A stretch of DNA of 64,000 nt from Nocardia acidivorans NBRC 108247 (GTDB lineage: Bacteria; Actinomycetota; Actinomycetes; Mycobacteriales; Mycobacteriaceae): the NCBI RefSeq assembly GCF_001625085.1, contig NZ_BDAW01000036.1, positions 25,830-89,829 of the forward strand, in the 5' to 3' direction. The notes under the pieces are model-generated. The model worked only from the letters and a program-made list of their open reading frames with translations, searched no databases and had not been told where the DNA came from. Shown here in pieces: positions 8,269 through 15,649 of this stretch (positions are counted from its first letter, which is position 1; each line of letters opens with the position of its first letter). Position numbers and translations under genes: made by a program.

Positions 8269-9609
8269 ATGCGACCACAGACCGACGCGCAGCCCGAGAC
8301 CACCGGCGGGCATCCGTACGACTACTACTATCGGCCCGGAATGCCCTTGCGCCCGCCGCCGCCCCGCGCGGTGGCCTCCGAACTCTGGTACGAACCGCGC
8401 AAGGCCATGCTGTCCCCGTGGATGGCGGTGCGCCGGGAACCCCGGGACACCCCCCGCACCCGATTGATGGCCGATCACCTGTGGCAGGGCGATGAGCCCA
8501 TGGACGAAGTGATCGCGGCCTTTCGCGGGCTCGGCACCGCCGGTGGTCGCCGGATGCTGAACCGGGCGCTGGAACACGGTATCGACAGTGTCGAGGATCC
8601 GCCGATCGAACTGGTGAATCTCTTTGCGCGCATTGATAATCCGCCGGACTGGTACGACCCCGACCTGTGGGAGTACGGACGCCGGCTCTGGATCAATGTC
8701 TCCACCGCCGGGAAGATGGCCATGGGCGTGCAGGATTTCATGGGCACCTTCGTCGGCGCGGAAGTCGCCTCCGCGGTGGGGGAGACCGGGCGCTTCGTCA
8801 AAGACCCGTACCGCCGCAATCTCGAATCCGCCGTCTGGTTCGGCAGTGTCACCGCACCCGCAGCGCTGGAGCGGCGCTCACCGATCCTGCACGACACCGT
8901 CCGGGTGCGGCTCATGCACGCCCAGGTGCGCGCCATGCTGCGCCGGCGCTGGGGTGACGAGCATTTCGCCCGGCACGGGAATCCGATCTCCAATGCCACC
9001 ACCATGGGGGCCGCCGTCACCTTCGGGCTGACTCCGATCTGTTTCGATCACGTGCACGGAAGACGCTGTACCGCAGCGCAACTCGATGCGGTGATGCACT
9101 ACTGGGCCTATATCGCCCACTGTTTCGGAGTCGCCGACGAGCTGATTCCGCGCTCGGCCGCCGAGGGGATGGAGATGGTCGACTATATGGTCGCCACCGC
9201 GGGAGTCGCACCGGAGCGGACCGCGGGTATGGCCGGTGCGGCCACCCGCGCCTTCGCCGACCGATCCCCGCTGGGGCGGGCGCGGATCGCCGCCACCGCA
9301 CCGGTAGTGGGCGCGGTCGCGTTTTACAGCAGCGCACCGCTCGTTCGAACCCTGTTGGCGGACACCCCACTTCGCGATGTTCCCGTCGAACCGTGGTCCA
9401 CCGCGACGGCGCTGGTCAGCACGGCGTCGGTACGCCTGCGGGCGCTCGACGACCGCCTGCCGGGTGCGCGCGGTCGCATGGTGCGGCGCACCGCGCGGTC
9501 GGATCCGTTCTGGAATCGCAATATCAAATTGGCGCGATTCCTGGCCGCCCGCGTGGGAATCCGCGGCACGCCATTCGATCATCACGATGGGTCGGCTTGC
9601 CCGATGTGA
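8269..9609 (+). CDS. MpaB/Lcp-like oxygenase family protein (DUF2236), long form
   Basis: A 446-residue relative of the preceding protein but closer in layout to latex-clearing-type oxygenases. Residues about 200-290 hold the VRLMHAQVRAMLRRRW helix, GNPISNATTMG and the HYWAYIAHCFGVADELIP region, where the heme-ligand and active-site residues of this family lie. There is no Tat or Sec signal, unlike secreted rubber oxygenases, so a cytoplasmic isoprenoid or lipid substrate is more likely. Start ATG 8269, two bases after the upstream stop. It is presumably controlled with its neighbour by the divergent TetR. Confidence 0.8.
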   Translation: MRPQTDAQPETTGGHPYDYYYRPGMPLRPPPPRAVASELWYEPRKAMLSPWMAVRREPRDTPRTRLMADHLWQGDEPMDEVIAAFRGLGTAGGRRMLNRALEHGIDSVEDPPIELVNLFARIDNPPDWYDPDLWEYGRRLWINVSTAGKMAMGVQDFMGTFVGAEVASAVGETGRFVKDPYRRNLESAVWFGSVTAPAALERRSPILHDTVRVRLMHAQVRAMLRRRWGDEHFARHGNPISNATTMGAAVTFGLTPICFDHVHGRRCTAAQLDAVMHYWAYIAHCFGVADELIPRSAAEGMEMVDYMVATAGVAPERTAGMAGAATRAFADRSPLGRARIAATAPVVGAVAFYSSAPLVRTLLADTPLRDVPVEPWSTATALVSTASVRLRALDDRLPGARGRMVRRTARSDPFWNRNIKLARFLAARVGIRGTPFDHHDGSACPM

Positions 9610-9610
9610 A

Positions 9611-9961
9611 TCAGGTGGATCCGCCCGCGATGGTCAGATAAACGATCATCAATGTGAAGAGAAACCACCCGGCACCTTGCCAAATAGGCCAGTTGCGCCC
9701 CGCCCGCCACTCCCGAAAGGTAATAACGAACGCGCCGATACCGCCGAACAGCAAAACCAGCGCGGGCCCCAGCCCCACCATCAGTTTCGAGGCGGTATCG
9801 CAGAGCACCACATCGGAGTTCGAACACTGCTGCCGCGATGCCGCCCACACCAGGGCCAACGCCGCGACAATGGCGGTGAGTATCAGCACCACAACCACAT
9901 AGCGGGCCGCCCGCCGAAAAGTCGGCGGGTTCCGCCATCGCTTCTCCACATCGTCAACCAT
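9611..9961 (-). CDS. Three-pass membrane protein of unknown function
   Basis: A 116-residue protein with hydrophobic segments at about 18-42, 60-85 and 93-112, an Arg-rich N-terminus, and two cysteines (in QQCSNSDVVLC) in the first loop that could form an extracytoplasmic disulfide. It ends one base from the convergent oxygenase stop. I do not recognise a family. Confidence 0.65.
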   Translation of the reverse strand: MVDDVEKRWRNPPTFRRAARYVVVVLILTAIVAALALVWAASRQQCSNSDVVLCDTASKLMVGLGPALVLLFGGIGAFVITFREWRAGRNWPIWQGAGWFLFTLMIVYLTIAGGST

Positions 9962-10012
9962 CGCGCACCTCCTCGCCGACGCAATTGCCCACCGCGGGCC
10001 GAGACAAACAAT

Positions 10013-10670
10013 TCAGCGCGCGTCGGCGGCCAGACCCAGACCGAGTCCTATAAGGATCGCCGCGAGCGCCCGCTCGACCCGCTGCCGGATCTCGGTTCGC
10101 CGCAACCAGGCCCCGGCCCGATCGGCGGCGAGCACGACGCCCACACACCAGAGCGTATCGATGACGAGTTGGATGGCGGCCAGAATGATCACCGTCGGCA
10201 ATACCGGGCCGTGGCTCGGCAGGAATTGCGGCAGGATGGTCAATCCGAATACCGCCGCCTTGGGATTGGCGGCAATGGAGATGAGCGAGGCGCGAAACGC
10301 GGCTGCGGGCGTCTTGCCACCCGGCAGGACCGAGGTCAGGGCCGCACCGAAGGCATCCTCGCCGGTGGAGCGCACCCCCCCGGGTACTGCGCCAGGCTTG
10401 GATCCCGAGCCAGATCAGCACGACCGCCCCGAGCAGGTGGATCCCCACACTCAATATCCGGTTGGCGACCAGCAGGGCGGACAGCCCGGCGCCGCCCGCC
10501 AGCGTCCAGCCGAACACCCCGATCTCGTTTCCGGCCACCGCCGCCAATCCGGCCCGGCGGCCGTCGCGGACCGAGCGCTGGAGAAACAATGCCGTCGCCG
10601 GGCCCGGCAGCGCGGCCAGAATCAGACAGGCGAGAGTGAAGGCGGGGAGGACGTGAACCCAATGCGGCAT
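10013..10670 (-). pseudogene. LysE/RhtB-family exporter broken by a frameshift in a G7 run
   Basis: Two frames together make one LysE-type amino acid exporter of about 219 residues. The N-terminal part starts at ATG 10670 and carries the family opening LAALPGPATALFLQ and helices 1-3. The C-terminal part (10013 to about 10375) carries ANPKAAVFGLTILPQFLP and the last helices. The break falls at seven consecutive Gs on the coding strand (C run 10375-10381). Removing one G joins the frames into a normal loop (RSTRGVRSTGEDAFG). It is either a real inactivating indel, phase variation at the homopolymer, or a sequencing error. The start overlaps the SDR stop as TGATG, so it was translationally coupled to that gene. 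Confidence 0.8.
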
Positions 10671-11449
10671 CACGCGATGCTGGCATGCGATTCGGTCCGC
10701 CGCCAGCGGTTTTCCACCTGGTGTGCGGCGGCGAAGTCCGCCCCGCCCACGTGGATCGTATGGCCGGGCTCGGCGGTGACCGTGGTCGCGTCGGCCACGG
10801 CGGTGGCGAACTCCTCGACGGTCGGCAGCTGCCCGTGTGCGCGGCGGCCGGTCACCGCCTCGGGATCGCGGCGTTCGAGCAGTCGGACGATAATGGTGCC
10901 GTCGATCATGTCTCCGGACACGACGGTGAAATCGATTCCGGATGAGGTGAATTCGGGGATCATGGCGCGCAGTGCGTCCTCGCCCGCGCGCTTGCTCGCG
11001 GCGATGGGCTCATAGCCCGCGGGGACCGGGCGGGTACGGGAGAAGTGCGCCTGATGGCTGGTGACGAAGACGATCCGGCCACCGGGTGGCAGGTGGGGTA
11101 CGGCCAATCGGGCCAGGCGAGTTTGGGCATCGCGGTTGAGTCGCATGGCGTAATCGGGCGCGGCATCGCGCTCCAGGCCGCCGGAGGCGTTGAGGATCAG
11201 CACGTCCAAGCGGCCGAAATCGGCGATGACGGCGGCCATCAAACCCGCCGCGCTGTCCGGATCGGCGATATCCGCACCCGCGACCGATGCGCTGCCCCCG
11301 GCCGCCACGATCTGCGCGGCAATGGTCTCGGCGCGTTTGCGCTTCTCGCGGTAGTTGACGATCACATGATCGCCGCGCTGTCCGAGCACCCGGGCGGTTT
11401 CCGCGCCGATGCCGCGAGACGCGCCGGTGATCAACACAATTCGTTTCAT
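10670..11449 (-). CDS. Short-chain dehydrogenase/reductase with atypical active site
   Basis: A 259-residue SDR starting at ATG 11449 behind GAGGAGTGG. TGASRGIG (residues 8-15) is the nucleotide loop, followed by the NASGG motif (about 89-93) and the VFVTSHQAH serine strand (about 135-143). The YxxxK position reads IAASK: the lysine is kept but the tyrosine is Ile, with a Tyr three residues earlier (YEPIAASK). It may use that shifted Tyr or not be a classical reductase. It is divergent from the HxlR regulator over a perfect-arm palindrome and is coupled to the LysE gene downstream. Confidence 0.85.
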   Translation of the reverse strand: MKRIVLITGASRGIGAETARVLGQRGDHVIVNYREKRKRAETIAAQIVAAGGSASVAGADIADPDSAAGLMAAVIADFGRLDVLILNASGGLERDAAPDYAMRLNRDAQTRLARLAVPHLPPGGRIVFVTSHQAHFSRTRPVPAGYEPIAASKRAGEDALRAMIPEFTSSGIDFTVVSGDMIDGTIIVRLLERRDPEAVTGRRAHGQLPTVEEFATAVADATTVTAEPGHTIHVGGADFAAAHQVENRWRRTESHASIA

Positions 11450-11481
11450 ATCCACTCCTCCGGCCCCGACCGACGCTTCTA

Positions 11482-11509
11482 ATTCAGAACCAATATGGTA
11501 GTTCTGAAT
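11482..11509. promoter_or_regulatory. Palindromic operator, probably for the HxlR regulator
   Basis: Perfect 9-base arms ATTCAGAAC (11482-11490) and GTTCTGAAT (11501-11509), separated by 10 bases, lie in the 58-base gap between the SDR and HxlR genes. The right arm overlaps the HxlR start codon (11508). Centre-to-centre spacing of the arms is 19 bases, about two helical turns, as expected for a dimeric winged-helix protein. Confidence 0.75.
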
Positions 11510-11834
11510 GAGAAGCGCAAGCCGACCCCCCGACCCGCACCTGGCCGCCATGGAACTGCTCGGTCAGCGCTGGATGCTGCGCGTGATCTGGGAGCTCGAA
11601 CCCGGTCCGCTCGGATTCCTCGCGCTGCGCCGCCGCATGGGCAACTGCTCGTCGAGCATGCTCTCGGTGCGCATGCAGCGCCTACAGGAGACCGGTGTGG
11701 TGCTGAAGAAGTCGGATAAGTCGTATGAATTGACCACCGCCGGACGGGAACTGGCGGTGGCTCTGAAACCGTTGTGGCAGTGGTCGGATCGCTGGGGCCA
11801 GAACCTCGAGCGCGCCGTCGACGACAACGGATAG
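11508..11834 (+). CDS. HxlR-family winged-helix regulator
   Basis: A 108-residue DNA-binding protein with the HxlR pattern: LLGQRWMLRVIWEL (about residues 17-30), FLALRRRMGNCSSSMLSVRMQRLQ broken over the recognition helix (about 36-59) and the wing ending in YELTTAGREL (about 72-81). HxlR proteins often sense aldehydes or redox signals through a cysteine; here Cys47 sits in the recognition helix region. It is divergent from the SDR-LysE operon and its start codon lies in the operator, so it probably represses both sides. Confidence 0.9.
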   Translation: MRSASRPPDPHLAAMELLGQRWMLRVIWELEPGPLGFLALRRRMGNCSSSMLSVRMQRLQETGVVLKKSDKSYELTTAGRELAVALKPLWQWSDRWGQNLERAVDDNG

Positions 11835-11870
11835 GGATTTCCCGCTATCCCGTCGTCACGATCTCGGATC

Positions 11871-11901
11871 TTGTGCAGTTGTCCGACTGAACACATACAC
11901 T
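11871..11901 (+). promoter_or_regulatory. Possible promoter of the GntR gene
   Basis: TTGTGC (11871-11876) and TACACT (11896-11901) with a 19-base spacer lie 37 bases before the GntR start. The spacing is at the long end of normal, so this is only a candidate. Confidence 0.35.
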
Positions 11902-11937
11902 GTCTGGGACGTGAATCAGATGTGGAGAGGTGACACG

Positions 11938-12714
11938 ATGGGAGACCGGACGGTCGTCGCTGACGTCGCCGACGAATTGGCGCGCCGCGTGGCATCGGGA
12001 CAGTACGCACCCGGTGGGCTCATGCCGTCCGTTCGACAGGTGGCAGACGAGTTCGATCTGAATCGTGCGACGGCGCAGCTGATTCTGGGACGGCTCGAGT
12101 CGTATGGATTCGTGGATGCGCACCGCGGCAAGGGATTTGTGATCCGCGATGTGCGCGCCGCGGGCGGGGTGGATGTGTACCGGCGACTGTTTCGGCTCTC
12201 CATGCCCGAGCCCGAGGTGGCCGCGGAGATGTTCGGCAATATCGTCGAGGAGGAGCGCGGTATCGCCCTGGAGGCGTTGCTGGCCTACACCGCCAGCGAC
12301 CGCACGGTCGATCCGATCGATCTCAAGGCCGATATCGACGAGCTGGAAACCCTTGCGCGCGGGACGGATCCGGATCCGCACCGCATGCTGCGCATCGAGT
12401 TGAACCTGCTGCGCCGGCTGCTCACCGCGCTCGGGCACGGTATGCAGCGCGCGGTGCTCAACTCCATCGGCGAGATGATTCTCGAAGTGCCCGAGGCGGT
12501 CGACGCCTACTTCGCGGTCTCCCCGGATCTGCATGTGCTGGTCTGGCGCGCACTGGTCGCGGTGTGGGATTCCGAGGGCGGGCCGAGCGCGGCGCAGCTC
12601 GCGCTGTTCGAGGATCTCTTCGGGCTCTACCACCAGAAGGTGGTGGCGCGCTTCGAGGAATTGGTCGGCACCGCCGACGAGGCGCGGGAGCCGGTGCACG
12701 CGGCCACCGCGTAA
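11938..12714 (+). CDS. GntR-family transcriptional regulator, FadR-like
   Basis: A 258-residue protein starting at ATG 11938, nine bases after GAGAGG. The N-terminal winged helix (about residues 8-72) contains LMPSVRQVADEFDLNRATAQ and the wing GYGFVDAHRGKG-type turn. The remaining about 180 residues are all-helical and acidic, as in the FCD ligand-binding domain of FadR-type regulators, though the metal-binding His pattern is not obvious. Ligand and target are unknown; no gene is divergent close by and it ends at a strong terminator. Confidence 0.85.
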   Translation: MGDRTVVADVADELARRVASGQYAPGGLMPSVRQVADEFDLNRATAQLILGRLESYGFVDAHRGKGFVIRDVRAAGGVDVYRRLFRLSMPEPEVAAEMFGNIVEEERGIALEALLAYTASDRTVDPIDLKADIDELETLARGTDPDPHRMLRIELNLLRRLLTALGHGMQRAVLNSIGEMILEVPEAVDAYFAVSPDLHVLVWRALVAVWDSEGGPSAAQLALFEDLFGLYHQKVVARFEELVGTADEAREPVHAATA

Positions 12715-12728
12715 TTCGCCCGTTTTCA

Positions 12729-12776
12729 CGCCGCCGGGCCGGTCTTGTCTGAGACGACAGGACCGGCCCGGCGGCG
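12729..12776. terminator. Strong bidirectional hairpin terminator
   Basis: Sixteen-base perfectly complementary arms (12729-12744 and 12761-12776, GC-rich) close a 16-base loop between the GntR stop and the convergent membrane-protein gene. The left flank has TTTT and the right flank TTCT then TTTT at 12783-12787. Confidence 0.85.
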
Positions 12777-12799
12777 TTCTCGCTTTTACCCGGCCTGCG

Positions 12800-13159
12800 T
12801 CAGGTGCCGATGACGGCATTCATGATTGTGCCTGCGCTGGTGGCGATTACACCGCCGACCAGGGCTCCGGCGATCTGCTTCGGTGCGGTGAGCGCGCCAC
12901 CGCTCCATTTCTCCCAGGCGAAGCGGCCGCCGGCGTAGATGATGGCGAGCAGTCCGGATAGCAGCACGAACCAGGTGAAGTACCGGACCAGCTTCAACAG
13001 CTTGTCCGCCACCGGCGGCGTTTCCGGTGTGGGATTGAATATTTGGGCGAGAACGTCTTGGCCCAGCAGATCGTGGGCGGCAGTCAGAATCATCTCGGCG
13101 CTCTTCCACGTGACGGCGGTTTCCTCTACGGAGTACCCGCCGGACGGTGTTTTGCGCAA
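12800..13159 (-). CDS. Two-pass membrane protein, pilin-like topology, unknown function
   Basis: A 119-residue protein with an N-terminal soluble part, then hydrophobic segments at about 60-78 and 93-117 separated by a short basic/aromatic loop (GGRFAWEKW). The last segment is small-residue-rich (GALVGGVIATSAGT), a layout shared with VirB2/TrbC-type small membrane subunits, but I cannot assign it to that family. Start is unclear: TTG 13159 is the longest, ATG 13093 has a better GGAAG spacing. It lies 25 bases behind the small gene at 13185-13361 and is probably its operon partner. Confidence 0.6.
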   Translation of the reverse strand: MRKTPSGGYSVEETAVTWKSAEMILTAAHDLLGQDVLAQIFNPTPETPPVADKLLKLVRYFTWFVLLSGLLAIIYAGGRFAWEKWSGGALTAPKQIAGALVGGVIATSAGTIMNAVIGT

Positions 13160-13184
13160 GGACCCGATTGCCGCGCAAGCGGTT

Positions 13185-13361
13185 TCAGTCGACGTCGTTG
13201 TCCGCGGAGAGATACGCGATGGCCGCTAGATACTGTCGGCACGCGAAGTGCTGATCGTGCGCACGCAGAATGGTGCGGGCCCGGCGGTAATTCAAACCGC
13301 GCGGTTCTATTTCGCAGTCGTCACCGGAGAGATCGGTGCTGTGGGCGAGCATCTGTGTCAT
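13185..13361 (-). CDS. Small orphan protein driven by the palindromic promoter
   Basis: A 58-residue protein from ATG 13361 with AGAGG seven bases upstream. It is soluble, with an acidic first third and a helical stretch containing ARTILRAHDQHFACRQYLAA (about residues 28-47). I do not recognise a family. Its promoter (-10 at 13396-13401, -35 at 13420-13425) lies inside a palindrome found again in front of the small gene at 15297-15545. This suggests common control with that gene, possibly by the nearby XRE protein. Confidence 0.65.
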   Translation of the reverse strand: MTQMLAHSTDLSGDDCEIEPRGLNYRRARTILRAHDQHFACRQYLAAIAYLSADNDVD

Positions 13362-13395
13362 GGGATGCCTCTGGCCGAGGGGAATTGGTGCACCG

Positions 13396-13434
13396 AGTGT
13401 ATGAGGCTGCAAGTCGCAGATGCAAGTACATCTG
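13396..13434 (-). promoter_or_regulatory. Operator-promoter A (palindrome over the -35)
   Basis: On the minus strand TTGCAT (13425-13420), an 18-base spacer and TACACT (13401-13396) form a promoter for the gene starting at 13361. The -35 sits inside the inverted repeat CAGATG-CAAGTA-CATCTG (13417-13434, plus-strand letters). A near-identical unit with the same spacing lies at 15650-15689. Confidence 0.7.
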
Positions 13435-13436
13435 TA

Positions 13437-13959
13437 CGTTCGACGACACGTGTCGAATGTAGTTGGTCCGGTTCGGTGTCATTGGGGCGTATGGGATTTC
13501 GCGCCTTGCGCCACAGTGACGAAATGTCCGGAATGCTGAAGCTCCCTCCGAATCACCCTGCCACATTCGGGGCGGTCGGTCGAATCGGCTCGGCAACCGT
13601 TTGCCATTCGGCCCGTCAGGGCCTCGGTCGGCATTTCGCGATGGCCCGCTTTGCGTGACTCGAGGGCCGGCCGGGTTGTTCGCCAGATATTGCCCTGCTC
13701 GACTCTGAAGTAGTCACGTCCCCGAACTGGCCAGACCGTCTGGTGTGAAATGTCTTAATTTCTTCACAACTTCGCATCGCCACGCCGGGCTTCAAGATCA
13801 AAGCTGTTGTGTTGCAAAGGATGTGCCCGAATCGAGGGATCGATAGCGGGCTACTCGCGTGCTATCGTTCATGTTGCGGTTGCAACTGTAAGAACATTTG
13901 ACCGAACATCTGCAAGTACTGGGACACCACCCGAGGGTGGTACTGGCAAGGAGTCTGAA
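13437..13959. other. Gene-free stretch before the DUF397-XRE pair
   Basis: About 520 bases, visibly less GC-rich than the surroundings and without a convincing reading frame. It holds a 13-base palindrome (13731-13743), an AT-rich segment (13748-13770), and TGCAAGT-type half-sites at 13411-13417, 13421-13427 and 13911-13917 that resemble the core of the palindromic operator. The upstream control region of the DUF397 gene must lie in its right part. The cause of the low gene density is not visible; it could be a decayed accessory insert. Confidence 0.5.
13731..13743. promoter_or_regulatory. Short perfect palindrome
   Basis: CCAGAC-C-GTCTGG has 6-base perfect arms around one base, lying in the gene-free stretch. 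The size is typical of a regulator half-turn site, but no gene starts close to it. Confidence 0.3.
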
Positions 13960-14196
13960 ATGATGGACAACCCGGCAACCCGTATCGACATCGACGGCAC
14001 CCAACTCGCTTGGCGCAAGAGCACTTTCAGCAACCCGAGCGGTAACTGCGTGGAACTCGCGAAACTGGCGAACGGCGAGGTGGCCATGCGGAACTCTCGT
14101 GACCCGGAAGGATCGGTACTGGTCTACACCCGCCCGGAGATCGAATGCTTCCTGTTGGGCGCCAAGAGTGGAGAGTTCGACGATCTCGCTCTCTGA
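13960..14196 (+). CDS. DUF397 protein, partner of the XRE regulator
   Basis: A 78-residue protein starting at ATG 13960 with AAGGAG nine bases upstream. It shows the DUF397 pattern: LAWRKSTFSNPSGNCVELA (about residues 15-33), then VAMRNSRDPEGSVLVYTRPE (about 40-59) and a C-terminal helix. DUF397 proteins are small partners of DUF5753-bearing XRE regulators in Streptomyces and relatives (the WhiJ-type pairs). They modulate or inhibit the regulator, and some pairs behave like toxin-antitoxin modules. Here the XRE gene follows after 92 bases in the same direction. Confidence 0.9.
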   Translation: MMDNPATRIDIDGTQLAWRKSTFSNPSGNCVELAKLANGEVAMRNSRDPEGSVLVYTRPEIECFLLGAKSGEFDDLAL

Positions 14197-14233
14197 GCGG
14201 TAGCATTGGCAACTGGCGCGGTGGTACGCGACG

Positions 14234-14251
14234 TTGCGGTTGCGGTTGCGG
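14234..14251 (+). repeat. Three tandem TTGCGG hexamers
   Basis: TTGCGG is repeated three times exactly, between the DUF397 stop and the XRE start. The same hexamer occurs once at 13874-13879 before DUF397. It could be a binding array or a slippage-prone tract. Confidence 0.5.
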
Positions 14252-14288
14252 CCCACTGCCGGCAAATCCGAGCATCGGAGTGGACCCC

Positions 14289-15176
14289 ATGATCGCAGAA
14301 CCCGTTCCTCACGGTCGGGCGAATTCCGCTGTCGTAGACCGTGGTCCGACCGCATTGCGTATTGCAGTGGGCGGGCAGCTACGAAAGTTGAGGGAAGAGA
14401 ACGGCATTACCCGGGAAGCCGCCGGTGAACACATCCGCGGCTCCCATGCCAAGATCAGTCGCCTGGAACTCGGGCGAACCGGATTCAAGGAGCGCGATAT
14501 CCGGGATCTGTTGACCCTTTACAAGGTTGACGATCCCGGAGAGCGTGAGCAGTTCCTGGATCTGGTCCGGAAGGCCAATGAGCCCGGTTGGTGGCATCGC
14601 TACAGCGATCTGCTCCCGCAGTGGTTCGAGACCTATCTCGGCCTGGAGTACGCGGCCAAGTCCATCAGGACCTATGAGGGCCAACTGGTTCCGGGCCTGC
14701 TGCAGACCCCCGATTACGCCCGCTCGATCGTCGCACTCGGCCATGACGAGGACGGCGAGCGGCGCGTATCGCTGCGTCGAACCCGTCAGGAGCTACTCAC
14801 GCGTCCGAGTGCGCCGAGCTTCTGGGCGGTGCTGGACGAGGCGGTGCTGCATCGCCCGGTGGGCGGCGCGGCCGTGCTGCGCGATCAGATCCTGCAGTTG
14901 ATCGAATTGTCGAAGCTGCCCAATGTCACCATTCAGGTGCTGCCCTACACGGCGGGTGGGCATGCGGCCGCGGGGAGTTCGTTCACCATGCTGCGCTTCG
15001 CGGAGAATGAGCTGCCCGATATCGTCTATCTGGAGCAGCTGACGAGCGCGCTGTACCTGGATCGTCGCCAGGATTTGGAGCTGTACCGCCAGGTCATGGA
15101 TCAGTTGAGTGTGCAGGCGGAGCCGCCGGAACGGTCCCGCAAACTCCTGGCGGAGGTTGCCGAGTCACTCGTCTGA
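14289..15176 (+). CDS. XRE-family regulator with DUF5753 sensor domain
   Basis: A 295-residue protein starting at ATG 14289 behind GGAG. Residues about 18-75 form the XRE helix-turn-helix (REAAGEHIRGSHAKISRLE). The rest is DUF5753, recognised by EYAAKSIRTYEGQLVPGLLQ, FWAVLDEAVLHRPVGG, NVTIQVLPYTAGGH and VYLEQLTSALYLD. These regulators work with DUF397 partners and are multicopy in Streptomyces and Nocardia, where known examples control development and antibiotic production. It is the best candidate to bind the two 18-base palindromes at 13417 and 15671. It ends at a hairpin at 15240-15259. Confidence 0.92.
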   Translation: MIAEPVPHGRANSAVVDRGPTALRIAVGGQLRKLREENGITREAAGEHIRGSHAKISRLELGRTGFKERDIRDLLTLYKVDDPGEREQFLDLVRKANEPGWWHRYSDLLPQWFETYLGLEYAAKSIRTYEGQLVPGLLQTPDYARSIVALGHDEDGERRVSLRRTRQELLTRPSAPSFWAVLDEAVLHRPVGGAAVLRDQILQLIELSKLPNVTIQVLPYTAGGHAAAGSSFTMLRFAENELPDIVYLEQLTSALYLDRRQDLELYRQVMDQLSVQAEPPERSRKLLAEVAESLV

Positions 15177-15239
15177 CAGTTCGAACTACCGTGTGACAGA
15201 AGAGCGATCACCGGTTCGACTTCGTGACACACAGGCTGT

Positions 15240-15259
15240 GGGGCCCCATACGGGGCCCC
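15240..15259 (+). terminator. GC hairpin after the XRE gene
   Basis: GGGGCCCC-ATAC-GGGGCCCC gives an eight-pair all-GC stem 64 bases after the XRE stop, without a clear U tract. A terminator or pause site is likely. Confidence 0.55.
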
Positions 15260-15296
15260 TATCAGCGTGGGTCGGGCAGAAAACTATTGCGCTGAT

Positions 15297-15545
15297 CTAT
15301 TGCCTGATAAAGCTGGAAGCGATTCGCCAGAACGCTTCGGGCTGCATCATGTGCAGATCCCAGTCGTTCACCATCGCGTGCGCGGTGGTGACTATTCGCT
15401 CGATATCAAAATCATACCGAGTGGCCGCTCCAGTCGATTCGACCTGATGAATGACGAAAGCGGTTGCCGTCTCATGCGAGCATGATTGCTCGGGCTGGGT
15501 TCTTTCGGCAAACCCGAGTCGGCTGAGGTTGATTGGCTGATTCAT
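15297..15545 (-). CDS. Small orphan protein under operator-promoter B
   Basis: An 82-residue soluble protein starting at ATG 15545, with AGGGG seven bases upstream. The second half is the conserved-looking part: RYDFDIERIVTTAHAMVNDW (about residues 43-62) and LHMMQPEAFWRIASSFIR (about 64-81). I do not recognise a family. It is convergent with the XRE gene. Its promoter at 15650-15689 carries the same palindrome as the gene at 13185-13361, so the two are probably one regulon; the leader would be about 100 bases. Confidence 0.65.
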   Translation of the reverse strand: MNQPINLSRLGFAERTQPEQSCSHETATAFVIHQVESTGAATRYDFDIERIVTTAHAMVNDWDLHMMQPEAFWRIASSFIRQ

Positions 15546-15649
15546 TAGAACGCCCCTGATGCCAAGCCGAGGGTTAAACCTATGGCGCGGAATCGCCGGT
15601 GATCCACCGCTCGGCTCCCTGGTTGTCCCCTACGGTGCCTTGCATGTTG

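Noticed and set aside
12800..13159. Assigning the two-pass protein to VirB2/TrbC pilins or a conjugative element
   Set aside because: Topology alone is similar; no relaxase, coupling ATPase or other transfer gene is in the window.
13616..13801. 61-codon minus-strand frame in the gene-poor stretch
   Set aside because: No ribosome site, no family, biased composition; treated as non-coding.
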